In this document: positions 11,215-22,270 of the stretch, one piece after another | Position numbering within the stretch: the first letter of the stretch is position 1 | Layout of the letters: each line of letters starts with the position of its first letter | Assembly (NCBI GenBank): GCA_000733355.1 | Contig: JNVV01000047.1 | Coordinates: 126,085-190,084 of the forward strand | Direction of reading: 5' to 3' | Length of the DNA stretch: 64,000 bases | Origin: Falciphora oryzae | Lineage: Eukaryota > Ascomycota > Sordariomycetes > Magnaporthales > Magnaporthaceae | The notes under the pieces: generated by a model | Told to the model about the DNA's origin: nothing | The model's database searches: none | What the model saw: only the letters and a program-made list of their open reading frames with translations | Program-made: the position numbers and the translations under genes

Positions 11215-11600
11215 ACTCGGCGTTAGAAAGCCAAGTCCAGTGCAGGGCTTCGTGCGGAGGCAACCTTACGGACCAGGCCAAGATCAATGGCGAGGGGGTG
11301 CGCAGCAGACCGTAAATCAGCCCGTGGGTGTCGTGTCGTTTTTGCGAGGAGAGGAGGTCGGGTTGGTGGGCGGTGCACGTGTGGAGAGGGTTGGCCGGCT
11401 GGGCTCTTGGTTTGAAAAGGAGCAAAGCGACGGCGACTGAGTTGGCATTGGGGTCCAACAACTCGAATCGAACAGCAATCGAGTGTGGAGGGGAGCAAAA
11501 GCAAAGTGCCCGCAGGGGCAAAAATGAGGCAAGGTGCTCAAAAGGCCGGTTGAGGGCATCGTTGGAAAGGGCAGGCAGGCTGTACTTTTGAACTGCGGCA
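11215..11600 (-). repeat. ~390-bp dispersed repeat, copy A (inverted relative to copy at 20.4 kb)
   Basis: The minus strand matches 20395-20800 on the plus strand over about 400 bp, including 'cctgccctttccaacgatgc', 'gcgggcactttgcttttgc' and 'gcccagccggcca'. Reading frames are not conserved between copies, so it is probably noncoding. Confidence 0.85.
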
Positions 11601-13059
11601 CTGGCGGTTAGTGGGCGCAAACAACAACATCCGTAGCTGACACCCAGGAGCTTCACGCCTGCGGGAGCTGACGAACGGTGGCATACCTGAACAACTGATG
11701 CTGGATCTGAGCGGGTACGGCTGCCCCAACGCAAAAAGCCGTGACGCCATGTTGAAAGTGAGCCTGAGCGACCCAGGTCGCCGCGGCGGTGCGGTGGACA
11801 GGTCGTGCAACATAACTAGAGAGAGCAGGCCTGTTAGCGAGGGAGCTTAGGAACAGTGCGGTTGAAGCAGCGTCGAGCGTTGCTCTGCTGACCTACCCAA
11901 GTTTTTAATGTGTATCCCTGGAAGCCGCGGCATCCATCCCGTCCCGCTATGAATTCTGCCCCTTTGTGACAAGCAGGCCACAGAACCCCATCCTTGGCGA
12001 GAGCTTGGGGTTCAGCCTAGGGTTGATATGCCCGCGCGTCGGCGTAGTGTGGCCTTGCGCTGCTAGCCTGCCACCCAAGTCTGTTAGTAATCAAAACCCT
12101 GGCAGTGATGGCTATATCCATTCCGTCCCGGGGTGCTTCCTGCGCACTCGTGTGAATAGTAGGTGCAGGGCCGCATCCCGAAGCTTAGGGAAGGCCCAAG
12201 ACAGGCCCTGGCATCTGGGTAGCGCCAAGAGATGCGGGCGGCAAAATTCGGAAAATGTGACTTACCGGATCGGGTTCTCGAGGGGGTGCTGCTCGACTGG
12301 CCTGGGGAAAGGGAGCAGGTCGCAGGGCAGCCTTGTTGGCAGTGACTGAAAGAGGATTACTCAAGTGGGAAAGTTGCTAGCAATGTCTAACAGTAGGACC
12401 ACGGGTGCGTCCGAGGGTGGCGCCCCGGGTTGGCATTGTGCGGATCGGGTTGGACATACCATGTGTTTTGCTTGGGGTAGCGTTTCGTGGAAAGAGCGTG
12501 CTAAAACGAAGATGATGCCGAGTGAACACCAGGCACTAGGTAGTTGACGGGCTCAGCATACCCTCGCGCGAGGAGCTCATGTCGTCTCGAGGGAGCTCCA
12601 TGTCGTCTCGACAGAGCATTCCTAGGCAACGCGCATGATTTTGGCGTGTCATGCGGACCTGGCTTGGCCGGGGCTTCCTCGAGGGAGGGTGTGCCTTTGC
12701 CGGATGGGCAACACGCTTGGTTTCTTGGGTTACCATTAGCAAGCTTGCGGGAAGCGACACTTGGTTTCTTGGGCCTACCATTAGCAAACTTAGGCCTTCT
12801 GGAAGCCGCAGCTCGATACCGCTGGCTCAGGCGATTCGAGGCCCAAGTGGTTCTCGAGGGAACGGTGGTCAAGGGAGCGTTTGGGCTGGAAGCTGTAGTC
12901 ACCACTGGCCGAGTTAGCACAATGCGTAGGCATGAATAGAGAAAGCGCCTGACGAACCAGATGAGCCGGCACGTCGATAATTGCCGAGCCGGCACGTCGA
13001 TAATTGCCGAGCCGGTGGCGGGTAGGAAGCATTCGAAGCGGTCTAAACGGAGGAGTGTC

Positions 13060-13285
13060 GGGGGTGTGTGAGGGGGTGTCGGGAGGAGTATATGGGAAGA
13101 GTATCGGGAAGAGTATACGCAAAGAGTGTATGGGAAGAGCACACGGGAAGAGGGAAGAGTATCGGAAGAGTATACGCGAAGAGTGTATGCGAAGAGTGTA
13201 TGGGGAGAGTACATGGGAAGAGTATATGGGAAGAGTATCGGGAAGAGTATCGGGAAGAGTAACGGAAGAGGGAAGAGTATACGGC
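13060..13285. repeat. GAAGAGTAT-type minisatellite
   Basis: About twenty imperfect copies of an 11-12 bp purine-rich unit (gaagagtatcgg, gaagagtgtatg and similar) follow one another, with marked strand asymmetry. Confidence 0.9.
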
Positions 13286-14064
13286 GCTTGTCGGTTGGGC
13301 CCCGAGTAATGGCTAGCCGGTCCACGATATGGGCTTGTAAAGCTTGTGGAGGAGCTACAAAAGCTTGCAGGTGAGGCCAGGGAGGAAAGAGCCGAGGTGG
13401 ACAGAGCTGTTGCCTGCTGACGATTAACTTTGTCAAATCTTATTGGCAAGTACCTAGACGCCAGCGCGTGGTTAGCAGCTTGTCGAATCAAAAAGGCAAA
13501 GATTTCGGGGTAGAACGACGGCTGGACTTACATGGCAAGACCAAAACACCTTTGACCCGGGCTGGTTCGGGGAGGGCCGAAGGTATAGGCTGTAGAAAAC
13601 GAGACCTTGAGGCGAAAGGGAGGCAATTGCTTCTCGAGGCACACGTCAATGGCGTTTTGGACAATGGGCCGGCAGGGGTGTCTGCTTACAGGGGGTCAAG
13701 GTGGACGGAGGAGCTGCTGGCTCTTGACAGCAGCGTTAGCTCGTCTGTTCCCGAACTGCCTCGCTCGCATCAGCTGTCTGTATCGAAAGGTGGGCGTCTC
13801 CGAGTACGGAGTGTCACAACTTGCAAGGAAACGGCCAAAGGAACAGCTGCCGATAGGGCCCGGCCCAGGTGATGGGTAGTCCTGTCGAAACGAGGTGGAA
13901 TGATTGTGGGATCAATCGGCTTACCTATGACGGCGGAAGGCTGCAATGCTTAGTCCTCGCTGATTCCAGCCTGGCTGACGGCTGCCGACAACGTAGTCGT
14001 CGAAGCCGAAAAGCTGGCGAAGCCTGGCGATGGAAGGGCTTGTCGAAGCGAGGCAAAACGGTGT

Positions 14065-14282
14065 TGGGCGAGGAAGGAAGTGTGGGAAAGGGTTCGAGAC
14101 GGAGAGGAGGGCAGAAACTAGAGCGAGGGAAAGCAGGTGTTGGGCGAGGAAGGACGTGTGGGAAAGGGTTCAAGACGGAGACTAGAGCAAAATGGAGGCG
14201 GGAAACGGGTGCTGGGAAGGAAGGAAGTGTGGGAGAGAGTTCGAGACGGAGAGCAGGGCAGAGACTAGAGCAAATGGAGGCG
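14065..14282. repeat. Tandem repeat, ~75-bp unit x3
   Basis: Three copies share 'gaggaaggaagtgtgggaaa', 'gttcgagacggaga' and 'agactagagc'. The array is strongly purine-skewed on the plus strand. Confidence 0.85.
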
Positions 14283-14811
14283 AAAAAAAAGACTGGGAAG
14301 GAGCACAGTGGGGACTTTGGCCACCAAGCCTACCGCAAGTGCAGCAGCTGCCATTCGCCAAAGAGAATGGTTAGCAAAGTGTGGGCTGGGTTATGTAACT
14401 GCCTGCCTGTTTGGGCTGAGTGGCCCAGCCCTAATAGTCCTCGTGATGTCTGTCTCTTGCCCTTGCTAGAGACCAGGCGGCTGCGCCTTGGGGCACCCTT
14501 GGCAACACCGCGACCCAGCAGTCCGCCTGTGGCCATGAGCTGCCCGGAAACGTAATGGGTGAGGACGCTGCTGCCGTGGTGCCTCTAGCGTGGCTGGGTG
14601 TGTCAAGACGACCCAGTGGGAGGAGAGCCTACCGTTGCTTGCCATGGACGGTGGTGTGGTGACATGTTCGGTGAGGTTGGGTAGGAGGCACAAGGCTTTG
14701 TGGGAGAGGTCATGGGATCGGGAACGGACTGGTTTTTTTGACGATGGCCTCTCGGCGCTGCTTTGGTCAGAACTTTGGAATCTTGTGGAAAGATCCTGGA
14801 CCCGCAAGCTA

Positions 14812-15250
14812 TCTAGTACTCGGGGTCACGCGGCGGATTAGGCAAGGAGGGCTGGCACAAGCTGGCGTCCCGGCTGTGACTTCCATTCCATCAAAGCAGC
14901 TACCTAGGTACTCGGGGTCACGCGGCGGATTAGGTCTAGGAACTCGGGGTGGTTTGGCAAGAAGGGCCACAAGCTGGCAGCCCCAGCTGTGACTTCCCTT
15001 CCATCAAAGCAGCTATCTTGGCACTCGGGGTCACGCGGCGGATTAGGTCTAGGCACTCAGGGCCACCGCGGCGGATTAGGTCTAGGAACTCGGGGTGGTT
15101 TGGCAAGAAGGGCCACAAGCTGGCGTCCCGGCTGTGACTTCCTTTCTTCAAAGCGGCTATCTAGGTACTCGGGGCCACCGCGGCGGATTAGGTAGTTAGG
15201 CAAGGAGGGCCAGCACAAGCTGGCAGTCCCGGCTGTGGCTTCCTTTCCAT
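14812..15250. repeat. Tandem repeat, ~100-120-bp unit, 4 copies
   Basis: The module 'actcggggtcacgcggcgga', 'ttaggtctagg', 'ggccacaagctggc' and 'ggctgtgacttcc' recurs four times with internal deletions and rearranged sub-units. Confidence 0.9.
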
Positions 15251-15814
15251 CAACGCAGCTGTCTTCAGCTTCGCAGTGAGGGTTTTGTGTGGCCTCGGCC
15301 CGACTCAGCAGCAGGCAGCTATACGACTCTGTTGGGAGGGTGTCCCGTCCCAGCCCAGGCAGGACTGGAGCCTGGGCGGCGTCGGCGAGAGCCTCATGAT
15401 GCTTCGCCCCCAATGGGACGAGCAGCATAGCAGGTGGCAATGGAATTAGATTCTCGATACTTGACACTAGACCTGTGAATCGGCTCAAGCAGAGCCTGCT
15501 CAGCCCAGGGCCACGACAACCTTGCCCGCCGATTGGCGAAGCTGGTGCGGGTAGACGGGAAGGAGCCAAGTACCTAGTACCCAAGTAGGCAAAAAGCAGG
15601 GCAGCACTTGTGTAATCGGGCCTCAAACCTGAGGGCGTGCCTCTGCTGGACCAGCAGGCGGCAGCGAGCCGGGGAAGCCATCGCAGCAGCTACAAAAGCA
15701 GCATACGAGTGTCCCAGAAGCAGCCATAGAAGTGATACAAGTGCCCCGGAAGCAGCCACAGAGGCATCCACAGAGGCAGCCCCTAGAGTAGAGCAAAGAC
15801 AGCACCGCGCATGG

Positions 15815-15868
15815 GCAGAAGCAGAAGCAGAAGCAGAAGCAGAAGCAGAAGCAGAAGCAGAAGCAGCA
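15815..15868. repeat. (GCAGAA)n hexanucleotide microsatellite, about 9 copies
   Basis: Near-perfect hexanucleotide array. It is in frame in one reading (EAEAEA...) but has no gene context. Confidence 0.95.
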
Positions 15869-16018
15869 GGCCAGCACGCGGTCGGCGTTCCTCGTCGTCC
15901 CTCGGCCCACCCGACGCCACGGCAGGAACCAAGGCCCCGAATTGAAGCTCTGTTTGGCCGTCTCGCAAAGGCGAAATGTACAGGATCTCGGGCAACGCGT
16001 CTAGGAAGACACGCGGGC

Positions 16019-16289
16019 AAAGATGCTTGTGCCTCCAGGAGGTCACCACCAACGCTTTCACCAAAGATTTTAGCCCAGAGCTTGCGAGGCAAGATTACAA
16101 GGGAATCCACTTCCCGCGCACCAATGCCAGGCTGATGAACGAGAAGGAGGGTGCCAACGTCGACGGCCGCGCGATTTTCTACAAGGGGAGCAAGTTTATT
16201 CCCTGGACAAGCAGGTGATCGAGATATCCAACATTGCTCTCAATCGGGCCGACATGAAGACGGGCAATGATATTTTTAACCGGGTCATG
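16019..16289 (+). pseudogene. CCR4 deadenylase fragment, frameshifted
   Basis: About 90 codons match the endonuclease/exonuclease/phosphatase domain of CCR4, the catalytic deadenylase of the CCR4-NOT mRNA decay complex. It begins at CLQEVTTNAF (metal-binding Glu) and runs through SPELARQDYKGIHFPRTNA, DGRAIFYKGSKFI, then in another frame LDKQVIEISNIALNRADM and NDIFNRVM. One base is missing near 16200, where the frame changes and a stop appears. No other CCR4 parts (LRR, C-terminal EEP motifs) are present around it. This is probably a fragment of a duplicated copy, with the functional gene elsewhere. Confidence 0.82.
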
Positions 16290-16373
16290 CAAGCATCTTG
16301 GTAGGATCCGTCTGTTCAAGGTACGCCAGAATGAAGGTTTTCTTTTGTTTTCAGCATCAACTATTTGCCCAGG

Positions 16374-16597
16374 AAAGAGTATCATGAACGGACAAGAATC
16401 CAAAAGGAAAAGCAAAGCGCTTGCCAGGAAAACTTCAAGGTCCTCATCAAACTCCAACCTTCAAATTTCCCAATTCCCACACCTGAGGGAAAGTATTATA
16501 AACAGACAAGAATCCAAAAGGAAAGGCGAAGCGCTTGCCAAGAAAAACTTCAGGGTCCTCATCAAACTCCAACCTCCAAATTTCCCGATTCCCACCA
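16374..16597. repeat. Tandem duplication, ~113-bp unit
   Basis: Two copies of 'acaagaatccaaaaggaaa', 'gcgcttgcca', 'ggtcctcatcaaactccaac' and 'caaatttccc' lie directly downstream of the CCR4 fragment. Confidence 0.9.
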
Positions 16598-17164
16598 AAA
16601 AAAAGCAAAAACAAAAGGGGGTGTATCCATCATAACACGCAGCAAAACGGCCGAGCTGCTCTACCTCCCATCGGACGCCATAAGCCTCTGCCCGCGACCC
16701 AAGAGCGCACCAGGCCTCACGGCGTCGTCTTTCCCCATCAGCCGCCCCCGCGCAGTCTGCGGTTTTCCGACCCAACCCACCGTACATCCTGGGCTCGGCA
16801 CCCGCAGGCGTGTACAACGGCAAGAATCCAAAGTCGGCCACTTATTGTACGTCTCCACCGTCCTGCCTGCGCCTCGGGGGCCATGGGACAGGATTGTCGC
16901 TATTCGTGATTGCCGCCCGCGAAAGCAGGGGGAAAAGCGAAGGGCGGCCGAAGGGCGAGGCAGGCACGGGATCGCGAGGGCGGTGCGGCGCGAGGGGAGA
17001 CTGGACGACAAAGCGGTCGGCGCAAGTGGGGCGGCGGCGGCAACTGTCGAGGCCGCCGGACAGGGACTCTGCCGTCGTGACGGGCCGGTGGTGCAGCGGC
17101 GGCCGCATCAAGCCTGACTGCCCGCCTTTGTGCTCGGCGTGCCTGACGAGCTCGAGCTCGCTCC
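16598..17164. other. No recognisable feature
   Basis: GC-rich sequence with short overlapping ORFs on both strands. I see no conserved domain. Confidence 0.5.
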
Positions 17165-17470
17165 CGGTTCTGCCCGAGGTGCGCTCGTCTGGATAAGGTG
17201 GTTTTGTTGCAGTGGAAGTGAGTTTCGCGGTTACTGGACTCTGGCAAACATTTCCCATTGTAACCAAGCGTCGGGGGCCGTTCTGCCCGAGGGGCGCTCG
17301 TCTGGATAAGGTGGTTCTGCTGCAGCGGAAGCGAGTTTCGCGGCTACTGGACTCTGGCAAACATTTCCCATTGTAACCAAGCGTCGGGGGCCGTTATTCG
17401 CGAGAATCCCCAGCGTCGCAGCGTCGGGGGCCGTCATTCGCGAGAATCCCCAGCGTCGCAGCGGCGCCCT
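17165..17470. repeat. Nested tandem duplications (115-bp x2, then ~47-bp x2)
   Basis: 'gttctgcccgagg' through 'caagcgtcgggggccg' occurs twice (17165-17279, 17280-17394). It is followed by two copies of 'attcgcgagaatccccagcg'. The second array reuses the end of the first unit. Confidence 0.9.
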
Positions 17471-18474
17471 GGCGGTTGCTGGCAGGCTCTGGGGCACGGC
17501 GGCCACTTGGGCTTGTCACCCTTGCAGAGGCAATGCAAGCAAGCGTGGGCTCGGTCTGGCAGCTCTCGGGTTGTGTGTTGGCGTGGGTTCTCGCCAGGCC
17601 CAAGGTTAACTTTTGCTAGACCTTGCTGGCGCCGACGAAGGCTTTCGCGGACGGGGTTTTCCGGGGAATGCCCTGCGCTATGTCTCGTTGCAGAGTGAGA
17701 CTTGACGGTGTGCTGTCGCGTGCTGCCGCCAACGCTGCGGGATGCAAGCCGGTTGTTTCCAAGCCACGGTCCGGGATGGGAATTTGAAATTGCTGCTTCC
17801 GCAGAGCAAACAGCCGGTCGAGAAATCATGGTGGCGTTTTTTGTTGGACGGCCGGATTGCCTGCGCCGCCCCCCAAAACATGATGGAAGGCTACGCCGAG
17901 CTGCAGCCCGCCGGGCAGCCAATGGTGATGCCTGTCGCGCCTGGGTGGTGGCCTTCTAGAACGCTGCTGTTGGCGGTCGAGACCGGAGCCTGCACATTGG
18001 CCAGTGTGCCCTCAAGCTCAACGAGTCCATCAGCCATAAAGATCGCCCTCCACATTCGATTGCTGCTGATTCGGATTCCAATGCAACTCAATCGCCGCTG
18101 CTTGCGCTTGCCGAGGCCAGATCGTCGTAGGCCGCGCCGCTTGTGCCTTGTCCGAAAGGCGTCGCCCTCGCCCCCGTGCTGTTGCCGCGCGTCGGCAGCC
18201 GACCAGGACGGGGGGTAGCAGAGGGGGCCCAGGTGGGGATGCAAAGCGTGGCGGTCGAATCAACAAGCCCCTGCGCGGCCTGCCCGGTCTGCAATGCTGC
18301 GTGGCGCCCTGCAAGCCGATGTCTGCTCTGAGGATCCTTTAGATTAGCGAGGGGAAGCGCTGCAGCATCGACGGTCCCTTTCTCACATGCTCGTCGCCGA
18401 CCCTCCAGGTACGCTGGCCGGTGATGGGGGGCGGCCTTGGTGCTTGTCGATGGCTGCTTCCAACCAGGGGGGAC
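17471..18474. other. No recognisable gene
   Basis: A 158-codon ORF exists at 17742-18218 but shows no domain, signal peptide or family motif that I know. I do not call it a gene. Confidence 0.4.
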
Positions 18475-18830
18475 ATCGCCCAGGGGCCGCGCTTCTTTTC
18501 CACCGCCCCTCGCATTGCAGCCTCTTGTCCTCAGTCTCCTCCGCCTCGCTTCTCTTGCGCACCGGCTCCTCGGGGGGTTCGAGCGCCGCGCTTCTCAAAG
18601 CAGATGGTGGCAGGACCGAACTCCCTTCCACCGCCCCTCGCCCGCAGCCTCTTGTCCTCGGCCTTCCCCGCCCCTCCTCACACCGCCGTCTCTTGTCCTT
18701 GGTCCCTCCGCCTCGCTTCTTTCGCGCACCAGATCCTCGGGGGGCTCGAGCGCCGTGCTTCTCAAAGCAGATGGTGGTAGGACCGGGCTCCCTTCCACCG
18801 CCCTCGCACCGCAGACTCTTGTGCTTGTCG
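18475..18830. repeat. Tandem repeat, ~180-bp unit x2 (plus partial)
   Basis: Copies share 'gcagcctcttgtcct', 'cctccgcctcgcttct', 'cctcggggggttcgagcgcc' and 'cttctcaaagcagatggtgg'. Composition is C/T-rich on the plus strand. Confidence 0.85.
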
Positions 18831-18914
18831 GTCGTGGTGTGTGTTGCCCCCCTGGGTTTCGTAGCCCCCTTCATCTTGGATGCCAGCCTGTCAGGTTTTG
18901 GGAGCTTAAGCAGT

Positions 18915-19660
18915 AGGGAGTCGCCGGCAGGAAAGGGTCGATGGACGTCTTGAAGCTTCGGATACAGCCTGCAGCGGGAGTCGCTGGCAGGAAGGGTCGA
19001 TGGACGTACTCGAAGCTTTGAATACACCCTGTCAGCGGCCAGCCTAAGAGCCTGAGCAGTGGGGGTCGCTAGCAGGAAAGGAGTCGATGGCAGGAAAGGG
19101 TCAATGGACGTCTTGAAGCTTTGGATACAGCCTGCAGTGGAAGTCGCTGGCGGGGAAAGGGGAAAGAAAGCTTTGGACACCAGTCTGTGCTGCGGCCGTG
19201 GGAGCCTAAGCAGTTGTGAGTCGCTAGCAGGAAAAGGGTCGATGGACGTATTTGAAGCTTTGGATACAGCCTGTCAGCGGCCAGCTTAAAAGCCTAAGCA
19301 GTAGGAGTCGCTGGCAGGAAAGGTCGATGGCAGGAAAGGATCGATGGCAGGAGGGTCGATGGCAGGAAAAGGGTAGACGAATGTACTTGAAGCTTTGGAT
19401 ACCGGCCTGTGCCGTCGGGTCCTGGGTGCCTACCTGAGCAATGGAGTCGCTGGCAGGAAAAGAAGGATGGACGTGCTTGAAGCTGTGGACGCTCAGTTGG
19501 CCCAGTCTGGCGTCTGTCCTGGCGGCAAGCAGTGGGGAATCGGAAGGAGGAGTCGATGGACGTACCTGCCAAAGCTTTGGATACTAGCTCTGGAGGCTTG
19601 ACAAAGCTTTGGATACCAGCCTCAGGCTTGACAAAGCTTTGGATACTAGCCTCTGCAGCG
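18915..19660. repeat. Complex minisatellite array, ~60-110-bp units
   Basis: At least ten imperfect, partly deleted copies of a module with 'gagtcgctggcaggaaagg', 'gtcgatggacgta', 'gaagctttggatac' and 'agcctgtcagcggccag'. Confidence 0.9.
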
Positions 19661-20124
19661 GCCAGGTCGAAAGCTGCCGCTGCTGTGGGCTGAGCGGCCC
19701 AGTTTGGCCTCTGCCCGCAAGCAGTGGAGAGTCTCTGGAAGGAAAGGAGTCGACAAAATCTTTGGTGCCGTCCACCAAGCTCCAGAAAACGGGGCACACT
19801 CGACAAGAAGAACCGACTGCAGGCTGCGTGACGCAGAGCCTCCCTCGCACGCCTCGTTCGAACACGGCCACAGCATCACCTCGTCCACGACAATTGGAGC
19901 TGCGACAATACGAGCCGGCATTCCTCCCAACATGCCCACCCCGCCACACTGCGAGCCCACGGCGCCAAGGCTCGGCGTCCATTCTTCCTCCCGATCCAGG
20001 TCTCATGCTAACACGGCTGGCATTTGCGTCCACGCAGCAGAATGTCCCAGCCGACGACGACGGGCGCCTCCTCCCCATTGACAAGCCCCTCCAACGATCC
20101 CAGTCCCCTCCGAGGCGAAGAGCG

Positions 20125-20330
20125 CCGGCGCACTACTTCCACGCCAAAAGGCTGGAGCTTTGCCCGAACCAAGCAGTCAACGAGGAAGACGACAGACTCC
20201 CCGAGAGCCTCGCCCCGGTTAGACTACTCCCACGCCAAAAGGCTGGAGCTTATGCCCGAACCAAGCGGCCAACGAAGAAGGACAGTCTCCCCGAAAGCCT
20301 CGCCCCGGTTAGAGAACTGCGGCTGGCTTT
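20125..20330. repeat. Tandem duplication, ~95-bp unit
   Basis: Two copies of 'cacgccaaaaggctggagct', 'cccgaaccaagc' and 'ccccgagagcctcgccccgg' (about 20138 and 20230). Confidence 0.85.
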
Positions 20331-20394
20331 AAAGGCGACGGCTGCGGCAGGATCCAGCGGGCAAGCACCCGAGGTGCCTTTGCCGCAGTTCGAA

Positions 20395-20800
20395 ATTACA
20401 GGTTGCCTGCCCTTTCCAACGATGCCCTCAACCGGGCCTTTTGACCTTGGCTCATTTTTGCCCACCTGCGGGCACTTTGCTTTTGCATCCCTCCTCCATA
20501 CACACTCGACTGCTGTTCCCTCCTCCATACACACCTGACTGCGCTCGACTCAAGCTGATGGGTTCCAATGCCAACTCGGTCGCCGTCGCTTGCTCCTTTT
20601 TCAAGCCAAGAGCCCAGCCGGCCAGCCAGCCTTTTTCCACACCAACCCGGCCTCCTCTTCTCTCTGCCATCCGCCGTTCCTCGCAAAGAACCGCACGACA
20701 CCCACGGGATGGTTTACGGTCTGCTACGCACCTCGCCCCTCGCCACTGATCTTGACCTGGTCCGTAAGTCGTTGCCTCCAGCACAAAGCCCTCTATTTTA
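20395..20800 (+). repeat. ~400-bp dispersed repeat, copy B
   Basis: This is the inverted partner of 11215-11600. The two copies face each other across about 9 kb and differ by many substitutions and small indels. Confidence 0.85.
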
Positions 20801-20810
20801 CCACATGGCG

Positions 20811-20940
20811 GATCCCAACGATACGCACGGCGCAAGTTTGGCCTACTTAAGCACGCACGCGCAAGATTTTTAAGGTCCTGAGCGGTTCTGTTTGTCACCC
20901 GTATCGTGCACGGCTTCGATCGTCCTACGATTGGCAAACC
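20811..20940. repeat. ~128-bp dispersed repeat, copy 1
   Basis: Nearly identical to 41086-41213 (only a few substitutions), sharing 'cccaacgatacgcacggcgc', 'cttaagcacgcacgcgcaag' and 'tcgatcgtcctacgattggc'. It is probably a transposon-derived fragment. Confidence 0.92.
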
Positions 20941-20999
20941 GCGCAGCGTACCGTTCGATGCGCGATAAACACACAAGGAGCACATAGGGTTGGAACTAG

Positions 21000-21372
21000 G
21001 CCCTCCAGCCCCCGAACTTTCTTTTTTTGGCCGGGCCCAGGGGGGGACCCGAGGTCCCTTCCGCCCATACCCGGCCCTACTCTTTTCCGGCACCTTGCCG
21101 GCCGACTGCTTTTCTCTACCACCAACAGCAACGCTTGTAGCGCCCTGGCGTTTACTCGCCCTTTTGCCGATCGCCCGCTTACCAACAAGGAGCGCCGGAA
21201 TGCGGCCCGAACTCCGTGTGCCTTCGGGTTCAAATCTGCTAGCCCCTCGATAGCAACATGTAGCCTAATGTCAAGCTTAGGTAGCGCTAGCACGTCATAT
21301 GCCCCTTGGGAGGCAGGGACTGGTAGATCCCGACTTACTGACGTTAAATAAACTCTCTCTCTCTTCCCAAGC
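21000..21372 (+). mobile_element. Arm of fold-back/LTR-like element (truncated copy)
   Basis: Matches the right arm of the fold-back element at 44.4-44.8 kb. It begins at 'ggccgggcccagg', includes 'acaaggagcgccggaatgcg' and 'gcacgtcatatgccccttgg', and ends in 'gacgttaaataaactctc' plus a CT run. It abuts, and appears to interrupt, a pogo-like transposase fragment on the other strand. Confidence 0.8.
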
Positions 21373-21649
21373 CAGCCGGGCTCGTCTTCAGGGGATAACA
21401 TCATCTGCGCGAATTCCAGTACCATTTCTTTAGTAGGGGCTCGCTCTGCCTTTTCTTCCGTGCAAATCCAGTCAGCAATAAAGCTTTCCTGCACGGCAGA
21501 AAGTCGTTGGCAGGGCTCCTTGGCCTCCTGTATGGTTAGGCCGCCTCGAAGTCGCCGGCGTAGGGTTGTGCGTGGGACATTCTAACGGCGCGCCGCGTCG
21601 GCCCGGGACCCGCCCGATTCGGCCATTCGGTAGGCTTCGTCGGATGACA
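21373..21649 (-). pseudogene. pogo-like transposase N-terminal fragment
   Basis: The minus strand encodes a pogo/Fot-type DNA-binding region: MSSDEAYRMAESGG, one in-frame TAG, then VPRTTLRRRLRG (HTH_psq-type), KEPCQRLSAVQESFIADWI and 'KAERAPTKEMVLEFAQMML' (CENP-B/Tc5 HTH) up to PGWLGKR. The match then stops abruptly at the CT run of the fold-back arm. No DDE catalytic part is present. The stop is compatible with CAG-to-TAG RIP. Confidence 0.75.
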
Positions 21650-22243
21650 TGATGCAAAAAAACGCACTTAAATGATATTCTTTTCGTTCGAATCGGGTTT
21701 ATTTTGATGAAGTTGTGCATTTGTTGCGTCGAGAATTACGTGGCCAAGATGGGGGGATGGCCAAGTTCGGGTGCCCCACTTAGTTGCCAGGCATGCCTCA
21801 AACGCAGTGCGTGCATAGTGAAGTGAGGTTTCGCGATTCGCGGACGACCGCGTGCCGGAACCACCGCACGGGAGGAAAAGACGCGCGCTTTTGGAGCAGC
21901 GTTCGACGTTGATCCCTGCGGTCTAAGGATCCGCCAACGGCCGACGGAGTGGACAATTGTCAATTAGTCTGCAGGTACTAACAAAAATCGGTCGCGTTTT
22001 CGATGCAGCCAAGTGCACGGTTGATACAAGTCGCCGCTGACCCTGTTGAAACCGCCCACACCTAGGGTCGCGAGGGCTAATCTACCAAGACAAAAATTCA
22101 ATACGTCATAAATCCAGCAGAGCGCCCCAGTGAAATTGCCACACGAAGCTGCCACCATCTAACATTAACTAAGCAATATTCTTTTACATTTTTAAGCCTT
22201 CCATTTGCCACGTTTTAGGTATATAAGTAAAGGCAGGTAGTAG
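21650..22243. other. Intergenic, no recognisable feature
   Basis: No coding signal that I can support. This is the 3' flank of the NACHT/ankyrin gene. Confidence 0.5.
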
Positions 22244-22270
22244 GTGGTGGGTGAGGAGGTGGTAAAATCG

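Larger units (their letters stand above)
8599..16018. other. Gene-poor, repeat-rich region downstream of MAT flank
   Basis: About 7.4 kb on both strands contains only short or compositionally biased ORFs with no recognisable domain. Several GT..AG-like stretches occur, so an untranslated or noncoding transcript is possible but unsupported. Visible items are a G16 run at 9069-9084, a pair of 40-bp direct repeats near 12713-12800, and the repeat arrays listed separately. Confidence 0.5.

Noticed and set aside
13060..13285. Possible CRISPR-like array
   Set aside because: The units are contiguous imperfect 11-12-mers without spacers in a eukaryotic context; it is a minisatellite.
17742..18218. 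158-codon plus-strand ORF
   Set aside because: No motif, no intron signals and long competing ORFs on the other strand; not enough to call a gene.
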